A stretch of DNA of 64,000 nucleotides from Eukaryota sp. TZLM1-RC (Eukaryota > Metamonada: BaSk clade), in contig JAUPSS010000005.1 of the NCBI GenBank assembly GCA_040285825.1, forward strand, positions 1,488,001-1,552,000, given 5' to 3'. The translations under genes were made by a program, and so were the position numbers. The notes below the pieces were generated by a model. That model was not told the origin of the DNA, searched no databases, and saw only the letters and a program-made list of their open reading frames with translations. How positions within the stretch are numbered: position 1 is the stretch's first letter; each line of letters begins with the position of its first letter. Of this stretch, positions 31,019 through 41,162 are shown piece by piece.

Positions 31019-31713
31019 AGTGTCTACTTAATTGTTAGTGTATTGTAAATATTATTTATTAAGTCAATAAAATTTGTTGATTTTGGATGCTGAAATTAAC
31101 GTCAACTTATTCAATTTATAAAAACGACAAGGAATTGTTCGTGGTTCTTTACATTATAATTTTTTTCGTAATGATAACTGCAATAATAATGAACAAATTG
31201 AATCCAAGGGCAACACTTTAGCTTTTGTCGTTATAGAAAACTGTTATGATTGAAAACTCGAGATAATAGAATACCATATAAAGTTAAAGAAATACCTAAG
31301 TGTTTTGATCAAATTTCAACCGAAAAAGGATTTTTGAGATTGAGAGCTCAAAATATAATAAAAAACGAATAAACCAATGTGTTTGCATTAAAGTATATCA
31401 AATCTTCTTTAAATTTAATTCACTTCCCTCTGATATAGTGATTATTGTTTTTACACACATCAACTATTCAAATCAAATTCATTGTTTGTTTGCCAACATG
31501 CAGTTTTTATGGATCTGGAATCCAGTGATATTTGTGGGGTGCTTAATTAAGTATATGATCAAGACACACCAAGTCACATTTTTAACATAGTTAGAGTTAA
31601 TTTACTAAAAAATGCAATGAAAGTTTTGATGTACTTTCACAATATTGATTTATTCAATTGATTCCATCTCAATTTAAAACAAAATTTTCAATTTTCCGAA
31701 ATTCCACAGACAA

Positions 31714-32487
31714 ATGTCCACCTCTCAGTACCCCGAATGCTTCATTTGCGTCATTCATCATGGTTTACTCGTGGATCCTGTCGTCACACGCTGTGGGCAC
31801 TCATTTTGCCGAGCTTGTATTGAGCGTTGGATGGAGTACAGCGAGACCTGTCCCCATTGCAGGGAGGCTGTCTGTTATGGTACTCTTGTCTGCAACTTCG
31901 TGTTGAGAGAGGCGATGGAGGAAATTTTAGGGTTAAGTGGGATTGGCTACCACAAGGAATCAGAACGATCGACTCCATTGGTCTTTTGTGGGAATAGCGA
32001 TGAGATTGACCATCTGGGGTCAAGAATCAAAATCTTGAACAGCATTTTGGAACCCTTTGTTGCTTCTTTCTCTGCTGAAGAAATGTTCTTCAAAGGACTG
32101 AATTCCTACAAGCGACACCAATACCAAAAAGCTGTCTTCTGGTACGAGAAAGCTGCACATGCTGGTAATGTCCAAGCTATGGTTGATTTAGCTGACTGTT
32201 TTAGAGATGGTGAAGGTGTTCAACAAGATCTTCAACAAGCGGTTTTATGGTTACAGAAGAGTGCACAAGCTGGCCATTCTGGAGCTATGGTGAGTTTAGG
32301 TTACTGTTATAGTTTTGGTAAAGGTGTTGAGCAAAACCTTGAGCAAGCGTTTCTTTATTATCAAAAAGCTGCTCATTTGGGAAACAGGGATGCAATGTAT
32401 AATTTGAGTCTGGCTTATGAATTAGGCGAGGGTGTTGTACGAGATGAACAAATGGCATTTCAATGGTACAACAGATGCTATTTATGA
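31714..32487 (+). CDS. RING-finger + Sel1-repeat protein, copy 5
   Basis: Full length and identical in protein sequence to copy 1. It shares the silent GGTTTACTC change with copy 4, so copies 4 and 5 are closest at DNA level in that stretch. The preceding unit is 2 bp shorter (an AT dinucleotide lost from ATATATAATA near 31355). Confidence 0.9.
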   Translation: MSTSQYPECFICVIHHGLLVDPVVTRCGHSFCRACIERWMEYSETCPHCREAVCYGTLVCNFVLREAMEEILGLSGIGYHKESERSTPLVFCGNSDEIDHLGSRIKILNSILEPFVASFSAEEMFFKGLNSYKRHQYQKAVFWYEKAAHAGNVQAMVDLADCFRDGEGVQQDLQQAVLWLQKSAQAGHSGAMVSLGYCYSFGKGVEQNLEQAFLYYQKAAHLGNRDAMYNLSLAYELGEGVVRDEQMAFQWYNRCYL

Positions 32488-33184
32488 AGTGTCTACTTAA
32501 TTGTTAGTGTATTGTAAATATTATTTATTAAGTCAATAAAATTTGTTGATTTTGGATGCTGAAAGTAACGTCAACTTATTCAATTTATAAAAACGACAAG
32601 GAATTGTTCGTGGTTCTTTACATTATAATTTTTTTCGTAATGATAACTGCAATAATAATGAACAAATTGAATCCAAGGGCAACACTTTAGCTTTTGTCGT
32701 TATAGAAAACTGTTATGATTGAAAAGTCGAGATAATAGAATACCATATAAAGTTAAAGAAATACCTAAGTGTTTTGATCAAATTTCAACCGAAAAAGGAT
32801 TTTTGAGATTGAGAGCTCAAAATATATAATAAAAAACGAATAAACCAATGTGTTTGCATTAAAGTATATCAAATCTTCTTTAAATTTAATTCACTTCCCT
32901 CTGATATAGTGATTATTGTTTTTACACACATCAACTATTCAAATCAAATTAATTGTTTGTTTGCCAACATGCAGTTTTTATGGATCTGGAATCCAGTGAT
33001 ATTTGTGGGGTGCTTAATTAAGTATATGATCAAGACACACCAAGTCACATTTTTAACATAGTTAGAGTTAATTTACTAAAAAATGCAATGAAAGTTTTGA
33101 TGTACTTTCACAATATTGATTTATTCAATTGATTCCATCTCAATTTAAAACAAAATTTTCAATTTTCCGAAATTCCACAGACAA

Positions 33185-33958
33185 ATGTCCACCTCTCAGT
33201 ACCCCGAATGCTTCATTTGCGTCATTCATCATGGGTTACTCGTGGATCCTGTCGTCACACGCTGTGGGCACTCATTTTGCCGAGCTTGTATTGAGCGTTG
33301 GATGGAGTATAGCGAGACCTGTCCCCATTGCAGGGAGGCTGTCTGTTATGGTACTCTTGTCTGCAACTTCGTGTTGAGAGAGGCGATGGAGGAAATTTTA
33401 GGGTTAAGTGGGATTGGCTACCACAAGGAATCAGAACGATCGACTCCATTGGTCTTTTGTGGGAATAGCGATGAGATTGACCATCTGGGGTCAAGAATCA
33501 AAATCTTGAACAGCATTTTGGAACCCTTTGTTGCTTCTTTCTCTGCTGAAGAAATGTTCTTCAAAGGACTGAATTCCTACAAGCGACACCAATACCAAAA
33601 AGCTGTCTTCTGGTACGAGAAAGCTGCACATGCTGGTTATGTCCAAGCTATGGTTGATTTAGCTGACTGTTTTAGAGATGGTGAAGGTGTTCAACAAGAT
33701 CTTCAACAAGCGGTTTTATGGTTACAGAAGAGTGCACAAGCTGGCCATTCTGGAGCTATGGTGAGTTTAGGTTACTGTTATAGTTTTGGTAAAGGTGTTG
33801 AGCAAAACCTTGAGCAAGCGTTTCTTTATTATCAAAGAGCTGCTCATTTGGGAAACAGGGATGCAATGTATAATTTGAGTCTGGCTTATGAATTAGGTGA
33901 GGGTGTTGTACGAGATGAACAAATGGCATTTCAATGGTACAACAGATGCTATTTATGA
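33185..33958 (+). CDS. RING-finger + Sel1-repeat protein, copy 6
   Basis: Full length, 257 residues. Carries N152Y and K218R as in copy 2, but codon 42 is TAT as in copy 1 (TAC in copies 2-5). This mosaic points to gene conversion or unequal crossover among units. Its downstream flank begins to differ from the other units after about 34045 and leads into the decayed seventh copy. Confidence 0.9.
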   Translation: MSTSQYPECFICVIHHGLLVDPVVTRCGHSFCRACIERWMEYSETCPHCREAVCYGTLVCNFVLREAMEEILGLSGIGYHKESERSTPLVFCGNSDEIDHLGSRIKILNSILEPFVASFSAEEMFFKGLNSYKRHQYQKAVFWYEKAAHAGYVQAMVDLADCFRDGEGVQQDLQQAVLWLQKSAQAGHSGAMVSLGYCYSFGKGVEQNLEQAFLYYQRAAHLGNRDAMYNLSLAYELGEGVVRDEQMAFQWYNRCYL

Positions 33959-34259
33959 AGTGTCTACTTAATTGTTAGTATATTGTAAATATTATTTATT
34001 AAGTCAATAAAATTTGTTGATTTTGGATTCTGAAATTAACGTCAACTTATTCAATATATAAAAACTACAAGGAATTTTTCGTGGTTCTTTACATTATAAT
34101 TTTCTTCGTAATCGTTACTGCAATAATCATGAACAATTTGAATCCAAGGGCAACACTTTAGGTTTTGTCGTTATAGAAAACTGTTTAGATTGTGAAAATA
34201 AATATAATATTTATTATATCAATAAAATTGGTTGATGTAAATTCAAAAGGTTTAGACCA

Positions 34260-34785
34260 ACACAAGCTTAAAAGAGATCAATCATGATGATAATGAAAAT
34301 TTGGAGACAGGGAAAACCAGTGATTATTACACAGCCCAACAATTGCTTGACAAGGTTTTAGACCAACACAAGAAACAACACTACCAGGAAGCATTTCATT
34401 GGTTCAAGAAAGCTGCTGCTGGTGGAAGCTATGTTAGGGTTAGGTACTTGTTATCTTGAGGGTTTTGGGGTAGAAAAGGATGAGAAACGAGCTTTTCCTT
34501 GTTAGATAAAGCAGTCGAAGCAGGCAATGTGCAAGCAATGGCTGTTTGGGATATTTTTCCTTGTTTGGGATCATTCCATCGATGGAATGGGCATCGATGT
34601 AGTCCATCATGTAGCTTTTCATTGGTTCAAAAACGCCCCAGAATTAGGTGACCCTGATGAAATGTATAGCTTGGGCTTGAGTTATCAAGATGATGTGCGT
34701 AGAGATCTTCGTCAAGCTATTACTTGGTTCGAAGAGGCCAAGGATGCTGGCAATAATGGGGTTCGAAAATTGATTATTGTAAAGA
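34260..34785 (+). pseudogene. Decayed Sel1-repeat gene (seventh, older member)
   Basis: Pieces of Sel1 repeats in shifting frames: HYQEAFHWFKKAAAGGS (near 34380), LLDKAVEAGNVQAMA (near 34500), and an open stretch with VAFHWFKNAPELGDPDEMYS and LRQAITWFEEAKDAGNNGV (34600-34760). No RING region is found. The words differ from the array genes (for example AFHWFKKAAAGG rather than AVFWYEKAAHAG), so it is an older paralogue rather than a truncated array unit. A stop follows the array-unlike GSYV word. Confidence 0.7.
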
Positions 34786-35098
34786 AAACTACATGTTTAA
34801 TAAATAATTTTGATTTTTTTCCCCTTCATATTTTTTTTAGAATGATCTATCTACTTTCATTACAACAGCAGTTATGTATATGTGCAGATCGTACAAATTT
34901 CAATCAAAATATCATCAATCATATCTGATTGAATGGTTAATTGAGATGATTTCTTAATTCGATAAACAATGTACTTGACCTGATTGCGGTAAATTTTCAG
35001 AAAAAAAGGAAGAGGAGAATCAGAATGTAAGTCCATGTATATAATACTTAGTTTTACCATAACCAAGTCAACACTCTTTCTCCACAACTGCTTGCTCT

Positions 35099-35158
35099 GT
35101 GCATTCCTTGATTGTGCATTCCTTGATTGTGCATTCCTTGATTGTGCATTCCTTGATT
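35099..35158. repeat. Four exact copies of a 15-bp repeat
   Basis: GTGCATTCCTTGATT four times in a row without change, ~250 bp downstream of the AP-4 mu stop (copy 1). Confidence 0.95.
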
Positions 35159-35407
35159 GTCACAATGATATATATTGCATTTGAATAGTAACATTGGTGA
35201 TAAGATGGTTGCATAGAAAGTATCTACTTGACTAAATACGATGATAAGTCTAGTTTCCATATTTTGAATATAGCTTTCAAATGTTCAAGCAATAATTTTA
35301 CGATAAAGGTTTCGGAATAGCTGTAATAGTTTAGTGTTCCTTGTTTGATATCGACTAATTGTTTCTTTATGGGAATAATGAAGCATAAACAAAATAATTT
35401 ATACAAT

Positions 35408-36671
35408 CTAATTAACAACAACACTGGCACTTTGAGTTACAAAACGAACCCACTTTTGAATAGCAGTTCCATCAGCTGATTTAATAGACTTTAAACCAAT
35501 TCCACTAGCAGAAAAAGCAGGAATTTCATAATCAACACTCAAAGGACCTATTTGTTTCTTGGTATTTGGAGTAATACTTTTTTGGAATAATAAAGAAATT
35601 TTAACAGACTTTTCAAAAGTTCCAGTAATTTTCTCCAATGTCCACAAAACTTTACTTTCCTTCCTTACAAATTCCCCTAAATGCCCCATTGGTGAGGAAA
35701 AATTAAATGAAACAGATTCAGTTTGCTTTGGAACTGGCAGCGATAACACAACATTTTTAGCAGTATTTACCTCAGGAAAATCAGCACGAATACGCAAAGT
35801 AACGTCAATAGCATGAGAATCTTGCTCATCAATAAAACTAAATATTCTAAATGGCGACCTAAAACCAGAATCACGGAGATAATACCTAAATAATGAAACC
35901 TCCCCTTCAGGGGAATTGAACTTTATCATTGAATTAGATTTAAAATCAGAACTATTCACAAAAGAAGGAAACCAAATATTTTCTAATCTTCTTGGTACAT
36001 TTGAAAGTAAAAGAGAAAGCCTGGGAGAGCCTTGAATAAAAGAACGAACCTTTACAATTCCAGATAGTTCGCCAAAATGCAAAGAACCATTAGAACCAAA
36101 TGACATTGAGATTCGTTCCAAAATGTCAATAAACACGTCATTTCGTTTTTTTGAGCTGATAACTGATTGATTAGCTGCTGATGACGATACAGTTTTGTGA
36201 TTGAGAAGTGACGTGTCAACTTGCTGAACTACCGGGGTATTAAAGATATGCGGCTTTAACATGTCAGTAGAACAGTCTTGGAGAACACCTGTGTCTACAA
36301 TCTCATCCAAAATCTCATGTACAAGGGCAAAGTTGGTACGAACAGCTCGTTCAGAAAGATCCCCAATGTAATCTTTGATAATGGTGGCAGTGCGATAGAG
36401 AAGTTCAAGTAAGAGTGCAGGTGCGGATGAAGTTTTGGAAGCTATGGTAAATATGAGGTCATTGCGTTGAATGTGGGCAAAGTGGATGTCAGATAGACAA
36501 AAGATAGAAGGAACACTGGGGTTGTTGTTGAAATGACGGAAAAAGACGTTATGTATTGTGCTGGGCACATCTCCAGTGTCTATAATGAGGAGAAACAAGT
36601 CAGAACACACAGTCTTTGAGTACTATACAGTCTCCTCTCAGTGAAAGAACAAAGACTTGGCTAACAAACAT
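35408..36671 (-). CDS. AP4M1: AP-4 complex mu subunit, copy 1
   Basis: Exons 36671-36611 and 36579-35408 join to 410 residues. The spliced N-terminus (MFVSQVFVLSLRGDCIVLKD then YTGDVPSTIHNVFFRHF) is that of a mu adaptin (M-x-S-Q-x-F-x-L-S-x-x-G-D...KD). The longin part continues with ALVHEILDEIVDTGVLQD and STDMLKPHIF, matching AP-4 mu (STEMLRNFI) better than AP-1/2/3. After a Ser-rich linker come NDVFIDILERISMSFGSNGS and the mu homology domain, EGEVSLFRYYL and KWVRFVTQSASVVVN at the end. AP-4 sorts cargo at the trans-Golgi network; the mu subunit reads tyrosine-based signals. Without the intron there is no usable ATG, which fixes the start. Second copy at 37390. Confidence 0.9.
36580..36610 (-). 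other. 31-nt intron in AP-4 mu copy 1
   Basis: Starts GTGTGTTCTGAC and ends CATTATAG. Removal joins GAC-T to ACACT in frame and produces the conserved K-D-Y-T-G-D word. Present identically in copy 2 (37451-37481). No CTAAC next to AG; a CTGAC lies near the 5' end. Confidence 0.85.
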
Positions 36672-36779
36672 TGGAGAGGGTATATGGTAGATGATTCGTG
36701 GTTTTGGGGATCTCCTTGACCAAGAATTTTAGTTTAATGAAAATCGTTTGAAATTTCAAACGATTTTGTAAAATTTCCA

Positions 36780-37251
36780 ATAGAATTCCCTCAAGAGTTA
36801 AATTTAAATAATAATGTATGTGATTTACAGTTGCGATTATTTACTGATTATAATCGTCCAATTTACTTAACACCAGAATTAAAGAACTTGATGTTTAATA
36901 TGATGAAATTGGTTATGATCCACAATTATTGTCACTTTTTTCAAAATGATTTTAACCTCAAATGTTGAAATCAATTTGGGAAAAGTGACAATTTGTTCTC
37001 TTGGTTTGAAGATGATTTACATCCAAGAAATTCGATAAATAAAAGATTATCAGATGAAGCAGAAACTTTTTTGAATGACTTCCAAACAATGGTGCAAGAA
37101 AAACAATGAAAAGATTTGATGTTTTTTTATGGCGTTCACGGCTTCAATTTGCCATTATTAATAGATCACCTCGGTTTTTCAATCGTGTAAGAGAAGCTTT
37201 AGCTAGACAGCAAGCAGATCAAGATTTTGTAGACGAAATCTTGGTTCAATG
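36780..37251 (+). mobile_element. Retroelement lineage B fragment, in the AP-4 mu spacer
   Basis: Contains LRLFTDYNRPIYLTPELKNL (about 36830-36890), INKRLSDEAETFLNDFQTMV (37035-37095) and the C-terminal word KRFDVFLWRSRLQFAIINRS ... DEILVQ-stop (37107-37251), matching 53270-53488. Internal parts are deleted. It fills almost all the spacer between the two AP-4 mu copies. Confidence 0.75.
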
Positions 37252-37389
37252 ATAGTCGTCCCATTAGTTATGAGTTTATTGTGTTCAGTGTTCAATAATG
37301 AAACATGTCCAAGAAACATTTCATTAAACTATAATTCTTGGTCAAGGAGATCCCCAAAACCACGAATCATCTACCATATACCCTCTCCA

Positions 37390-38654
37390 ATGTTTGTTAG
37401 CCAAGTCTTTGTTCTTTCACTGAGAGGAGACTGTATAGTACTCAAAGACTGTGTGTTCTGACTTGTTTCTCCTCATTATAGACACTGGAGATGTGCCCAG
37501 CACAATACATAACGTCTTTTTCCGTCATTACAACAACAACCCCAGCGTTCCTTCTATCTTTTGTCTATCTGACATCCACTTTGCCCACATTCAACGCAAT
37601 GACCTCATATTTACCATAGCTTCCAAAACTTCATCCGCACCTGCACTCTTACTTGAACTTCTCTATCGCACTGCCACCATTATCAAAGATTACATTGGGG
37701 ATCTTTCTGAACGAGCTGTTCGTACCAACTTTGCCCTTGTACATGAGATTTTGGATGAGATTGTAGACACAGGTGTTCTCCAAGACTGTTCTACTGACAT
37801 GTTAAAGCCGCATATCTTTAATACCCCGGTAGTTCAGCAAGTTGACACGTCACTTCTCAATCACAAAACTGTATCGTCATCAGCAGCTAATCAATCAGTT
37901 ATCAGCTCAAAAAAACGAAATGACGTGTTTATTGACATTTTGGAACGAATCTCAATGTCATTTGGTTCTAATGGTTCTTTGCATTTTGGCGAACTATCTG
38001 GAATTGTAAAGGTTCGTTCTTTTATTCAAGGCTCTCCCAGGCTTTCTCTTTTACTTTCAAATGTACCAAGAAGATTAGAAAATATTTGGTTTCCTTCTTT
38101 TGTGAATAGTTCTGATTTTAAATCTAATTCAATGATAAAGTTCAATTCCCCTGAAGGCGAGGTTTCATTATTTAGGTATTATCTCCGTGATTCTGGTTTT
38201 AGGTCGCCATTTAGAATATTTAGTTTTATTGATGAGCAAGATTCTCATGCTATTGACGTTACTTTGCGTATTCGTGCTGATTTTCCTGAGGTAAATACTG
38301 CTAAAAATGTTGTGTTATCGCTGCCAGTTCCAAAGCAAACTGAATCTGTTTCATTTAATTTTTCCTCACCAATGGGGCATTTAGGGGAATTTGTAAGGAA
38401 GGAAAGTAAAGTTTTGTGGACATTGGAGAAAATTACTGGAACTTTTGAAAAGTCTGTTAAAATTTCTTTATTATTCCAAAAAAGTATTACTCCAAATACC
38501 AAGAAACAAATAGGTCCTTTGAGTGTTGATTATGAAATTCTGCTTTTTTTCTGCTAGTGGAATTGGTTTAAAGTCTATTAAATCAGCTGATGGAACTGCT
38601 ATTCAAAAGTGGGTTCGTTTTGTAACTCAAAGTGCCAGTGTTGTTGTTAATTAG
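37390..38654 (+). pseudogene. AP-4 mu, copy 2, frameshifted near its 3' end
   Basis: Exon 1 37390-37450, intron 37451-37481, exon 2 from 37482. The protein equals copy 1 except F-to-Y in the FFRHF word, until residue ~370. There copy 2 reads GAAATTCTGCTTTTTTTCTG where copy 1 has a CC and five T, a net +1. The frame then closes at 38557 (EILLFFC), losing about 40 residues including the final strand of the mu homology domain. The lost sequence is still present out of frame up to 38654. Because the change is in a T run it could be an assembly error; if real, copy 2 is a young pseudogene or a truncated isoform. Confidence 0.75.
37451..37481 (+). other. 31-nt intron in AP-4 mu copy 2
   Basis: Same sequence as the intron of copy 1. 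Confidence 0.85.
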
Positions 38655-38761
38655 ATTGTATAAATTATTTGGTTTTTGTTTCATAAATTATTTTTTCAAA
38701 TATCTTTTTTTCCAGAAATTCTATTTGTTCAACAACGAATATGAAAACATAAAATACAATA

Positions 38762-39540
38762 TTAAAACTCCAAATCCTCAAAACCTGCCTCCCCCACATC
38801 AAAACAATTAATTACCAAAGATTCAGAAAATTTCCCATAAGAAGACAGTGAATCAGAAATCAGTTTTACCATTCCCTTAAAAATAGAAAATACAATCCTA
38901 AGTTCCAAGCAAAGAAAAAACAAATGGACATAAATTATATTGGGCATGAGAATTTTCATTAACCGAGGAAATGGGTTTCGCATATTTAGCAATTTTATAT
39001 TTTTCGCCTGCAAGAAGAGGATTATTTACATCCGAGTTAATGAAATGTTCGTCAGAGGAATTACAAGGGTCAATAGACATGGCGTCCAAAATAGTAAAAC
39101 TACCATTTAAACCAGGAACAACTAGATCACCTCTAGTCAGACCCATAGAAGCTCTGTTGTAACGCGTACTATCAATATTGGGATCATCAAGAATTAATTT
39201 TGATAACAGTGGTTTCAAAAAGGAATCTACTCGATATGATTTGTACATTACATAAATTTGGTCCCTGAAGTTATTATACACTTAGCTTCTAAATGTACTG
39301 AAATGTTTAAGTCAAGGGATGAGTAAACAAAAGAGGCTTACCACATTTACAAGTTAAATGATTGGGCAAATTGTTTGGCCACAGAAAACAACGAAAACGC
39401 ATGTTTAAAAGCCATTCATTGTTTTTTTAACAAAAGTCCATAAACAGAGGGAATTTGAGTTACTAAAGCAGCAGCAGAACTATCACGAATATCCTTTAAA
39501 AAATTACCGAAAGCGGGTTTTTTAGTTTTGGCCAAGCCAA
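38762..39540 (-). mobile_element. Retroelement lineage A fragment A4
   Basis: Minus-strand frames give FRDQIYVMYKSYRVDSFLKP, LLSKLILDDPN, RGDLVVPGLNGSFTILDAMS (endonuclease-like R-x-D...D) and a tail ending EAGFEDLEF-stop at 38762, matching CLEDIEF in A3. Upstream pieces around 39340-39540 keep TCKC-like and TPSVYGLL words. One or more frame changes lie near 38900-39000 and 39290. Confidence 0.7.
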
Positions 39541-39693
39541 GTCTTACTTCATAAACCTAGCCTAAAAATATCTAATAAACCTTTTTTCAAATTTATTTTT
39601 TTATTAAATCTTTATTTTATTTATTTTTGGAAAACGATTCTTAAGTTTTGTGAATCACAAATTTCAATGTCAAATTTCATTAACCATTTATTG

Positions 39694-40824
39694 TAGAGCT
39701 GGTAATGGATGGATGGGTCAGACCCGAAATTTAGTGACACATCCTTATCCATCTGGAATACAGCAGCAAATATCCATATCGATCCAGTATTTATCCATTT
39801 CATCCATCACCAAGGTCTCAATAAAAACCATATTTAAGATAGAAAACAAACTACTAACTACATCCATAAATTGAAACAAAGCAAAGCTTCGACAACTTCT
39901 GGAGATAAGGAAGTTCTTTTATCCGCAACAGTGTTACCAGCGTTTGAAAAAAGACACTCACATGGAACAGAAGTGCCAGCCAATCTCTGGTCATTTTTGC
40001 AAGTGTGAGGTACTGCTTTTTGCCCAATACGTTCCACCATTCTAAGATGTTTGTCTCGAATCCAACTGTATCATCCTCTAGAAATCTCGTGAGTTTGTCT
40101 CTTGTAATACCCCTTGGTTTCTCTTCTTCCCTGCTAGTCTGCTCAGTAGTCCATCTTTCACATCTGATTGTGAGAACTGTTGATGGGTCTGTGCTTGAAA
40201 AAGAGAAGTTGCTGGTCAATAATTGGTCGCCATAGATTTTGATGTTGAAGAAAAAACGGAAGCAGTTCATATATGATTTTGGGGCCAACAATACCAGGAG
40301 TAGCAGAAGTTACGTCATTTAACTTCTCTTCATAATGCAAATAGTTATTACTGTACATGGCTTCTGTAATCAGAGTTAACGGATGGTTGACAGCATTTCC
40401 GAAATCGTCAGGAAAAGAAGATAACAAATGCTCTTCTACATAAGATTCAATTAATGAAGCCGCAATCCCATTGGTTCTTCACTGAAGGTATCGTTTTGAA
40501 CTGAGAGGAGCGACTGAGGTGCAGATGAAATCATGCGAAAGTTTGACTAAGAGAGACTTGACTTGTTGAGACCATGTTGGAAGATATATTGTTTGTTTTA
40601 TATATTTTTACAGGTTCATCATTAATGAAAGCTACCAGTAAATTTATAGTCATGGTAGATCATTGGGGAAGCTCAGGAACTTGAGCATTGTAAAATTTCA
40701 GGTTATCCATGGATGATGAGGTTTCATCCGTTATGCATCCAAAAGACAAAAAACTCATCATGTCCGAGTGGATATGATTGGATGAATGCATAATCCGAAA
40801 ATTGGATATCCATTGCGAGCTCTA
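39694..40824 (-). mobile_element. hAT-family DNA transposon, decayed
   Basis: The ends are inverted: TAGAGCTGGTAATGGAT from 39694, and the complement of TAGAGCTCGCAATGGAT ending at 40824. TAGAG fits the hAT rule YARNG. The 8-bp flanks ATTTATTG and TTTAATTG agree at six of eight positions, consistent with an aged target duplication. On the minus strand lies the hAT C-terminal dimerisation domain in two frames: ETNILEWWNVLGKKQYLTLA and then ECLFSNAGNTVADKRTSLSP with VVEALLCFNLWM. The N-terminal half of a transposase is missing or unreadable, so the 1.13-kb element is a defective derivative. Confidence 0.8.
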
Positions 40825-40829
40825 TTTAA

Positions 40830-40953
40830 TTGCATCAATTTTTTAACTGGAACATTTATTGAGATAAAAAACCCATCTAGAATTCAATATCCTCCAAACA
40901 AGCGTCACTATTACTAAACCTACTCACAGCATTAATCAATAGTTTGCATCAAT
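40830..40953 (-). mobile_element. Minimal retroelement A tail with 10-bp target duplication
   Basis: Only about 104 bp remain (40840-40943): the last 20 or so codons (INAVSRFSNSDACLEDIEF-stop) and the 3' UTR, which matches A3 down to the final AGTTAAA. TTGCATCAAT stands on both sides (40830-40839 and 40944-40953). Confidence 0.8.
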
Positions 40954-41162
40954 AGTAAACATTGTTTCTTCCAAGTTTCAATTACAGAATTTTCTTCTGA
41001 AAATAGTCTAAAAAGCTTAATGTCTGTCTGATTGTACCATTACCCCCTTCAATTGATAAAGCAAATCCATTTAATAAATTACTTTATTTCAAGAACGAAA
41101 AAAGTAAAAAAATTGATTACATCTTATAAATCCTCTTGTAGATCCTATTGACTAGATTCAAA

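Larger units (their letters stand above)
25377..34190 (+). repeat. Tandem array of six ~1.47-kb units
   Basis: Start codons of the RING/Sel1 genes are spaced 1472, 1471, 1471, 1469 and 1471 bp. Each unit has, in order, the 3' end of the cyclin-like fragment, ~350 bp of upstream DNA, the 774-bp gene and ~250 bp of downstream DNA. Unit junctions fall at GATAATAGAAT, present at 25372 in the parent fragment and before each later unit. Homology of the last unit fades near 34190. Confidence 0.95.
35391..36742 (-). repeat. Left arm of AP-4 mu inverted duplication
   Basis: Matches 37319-38671 in opposite orientation with very few changes, covering the gene, ~70 bp upstream of its ATG and ~17 bp after its stop. 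The spacer is 36743-37318. Confidence 0.95.
37319..38671 (+). repeat. Right arm of AP-4 mu inverted duplication
   Basis: Near-identical inverted counterpart of 35391-36742; divergence begins abruptly after GTATAAATTATTT. Confidence 0.95.

Noticed and set aside
27247-33377. 82-codon plus-strand frames overlapping the RING start in each unit
   Set aside because: Alternate frame of the RING sequence with no domain of its own.
25901-33494. 79-codon minus-strand frames inside every RING/Sel1 copy
   Set aside because: Antisense shadows conserved only because the genes are near-identical.
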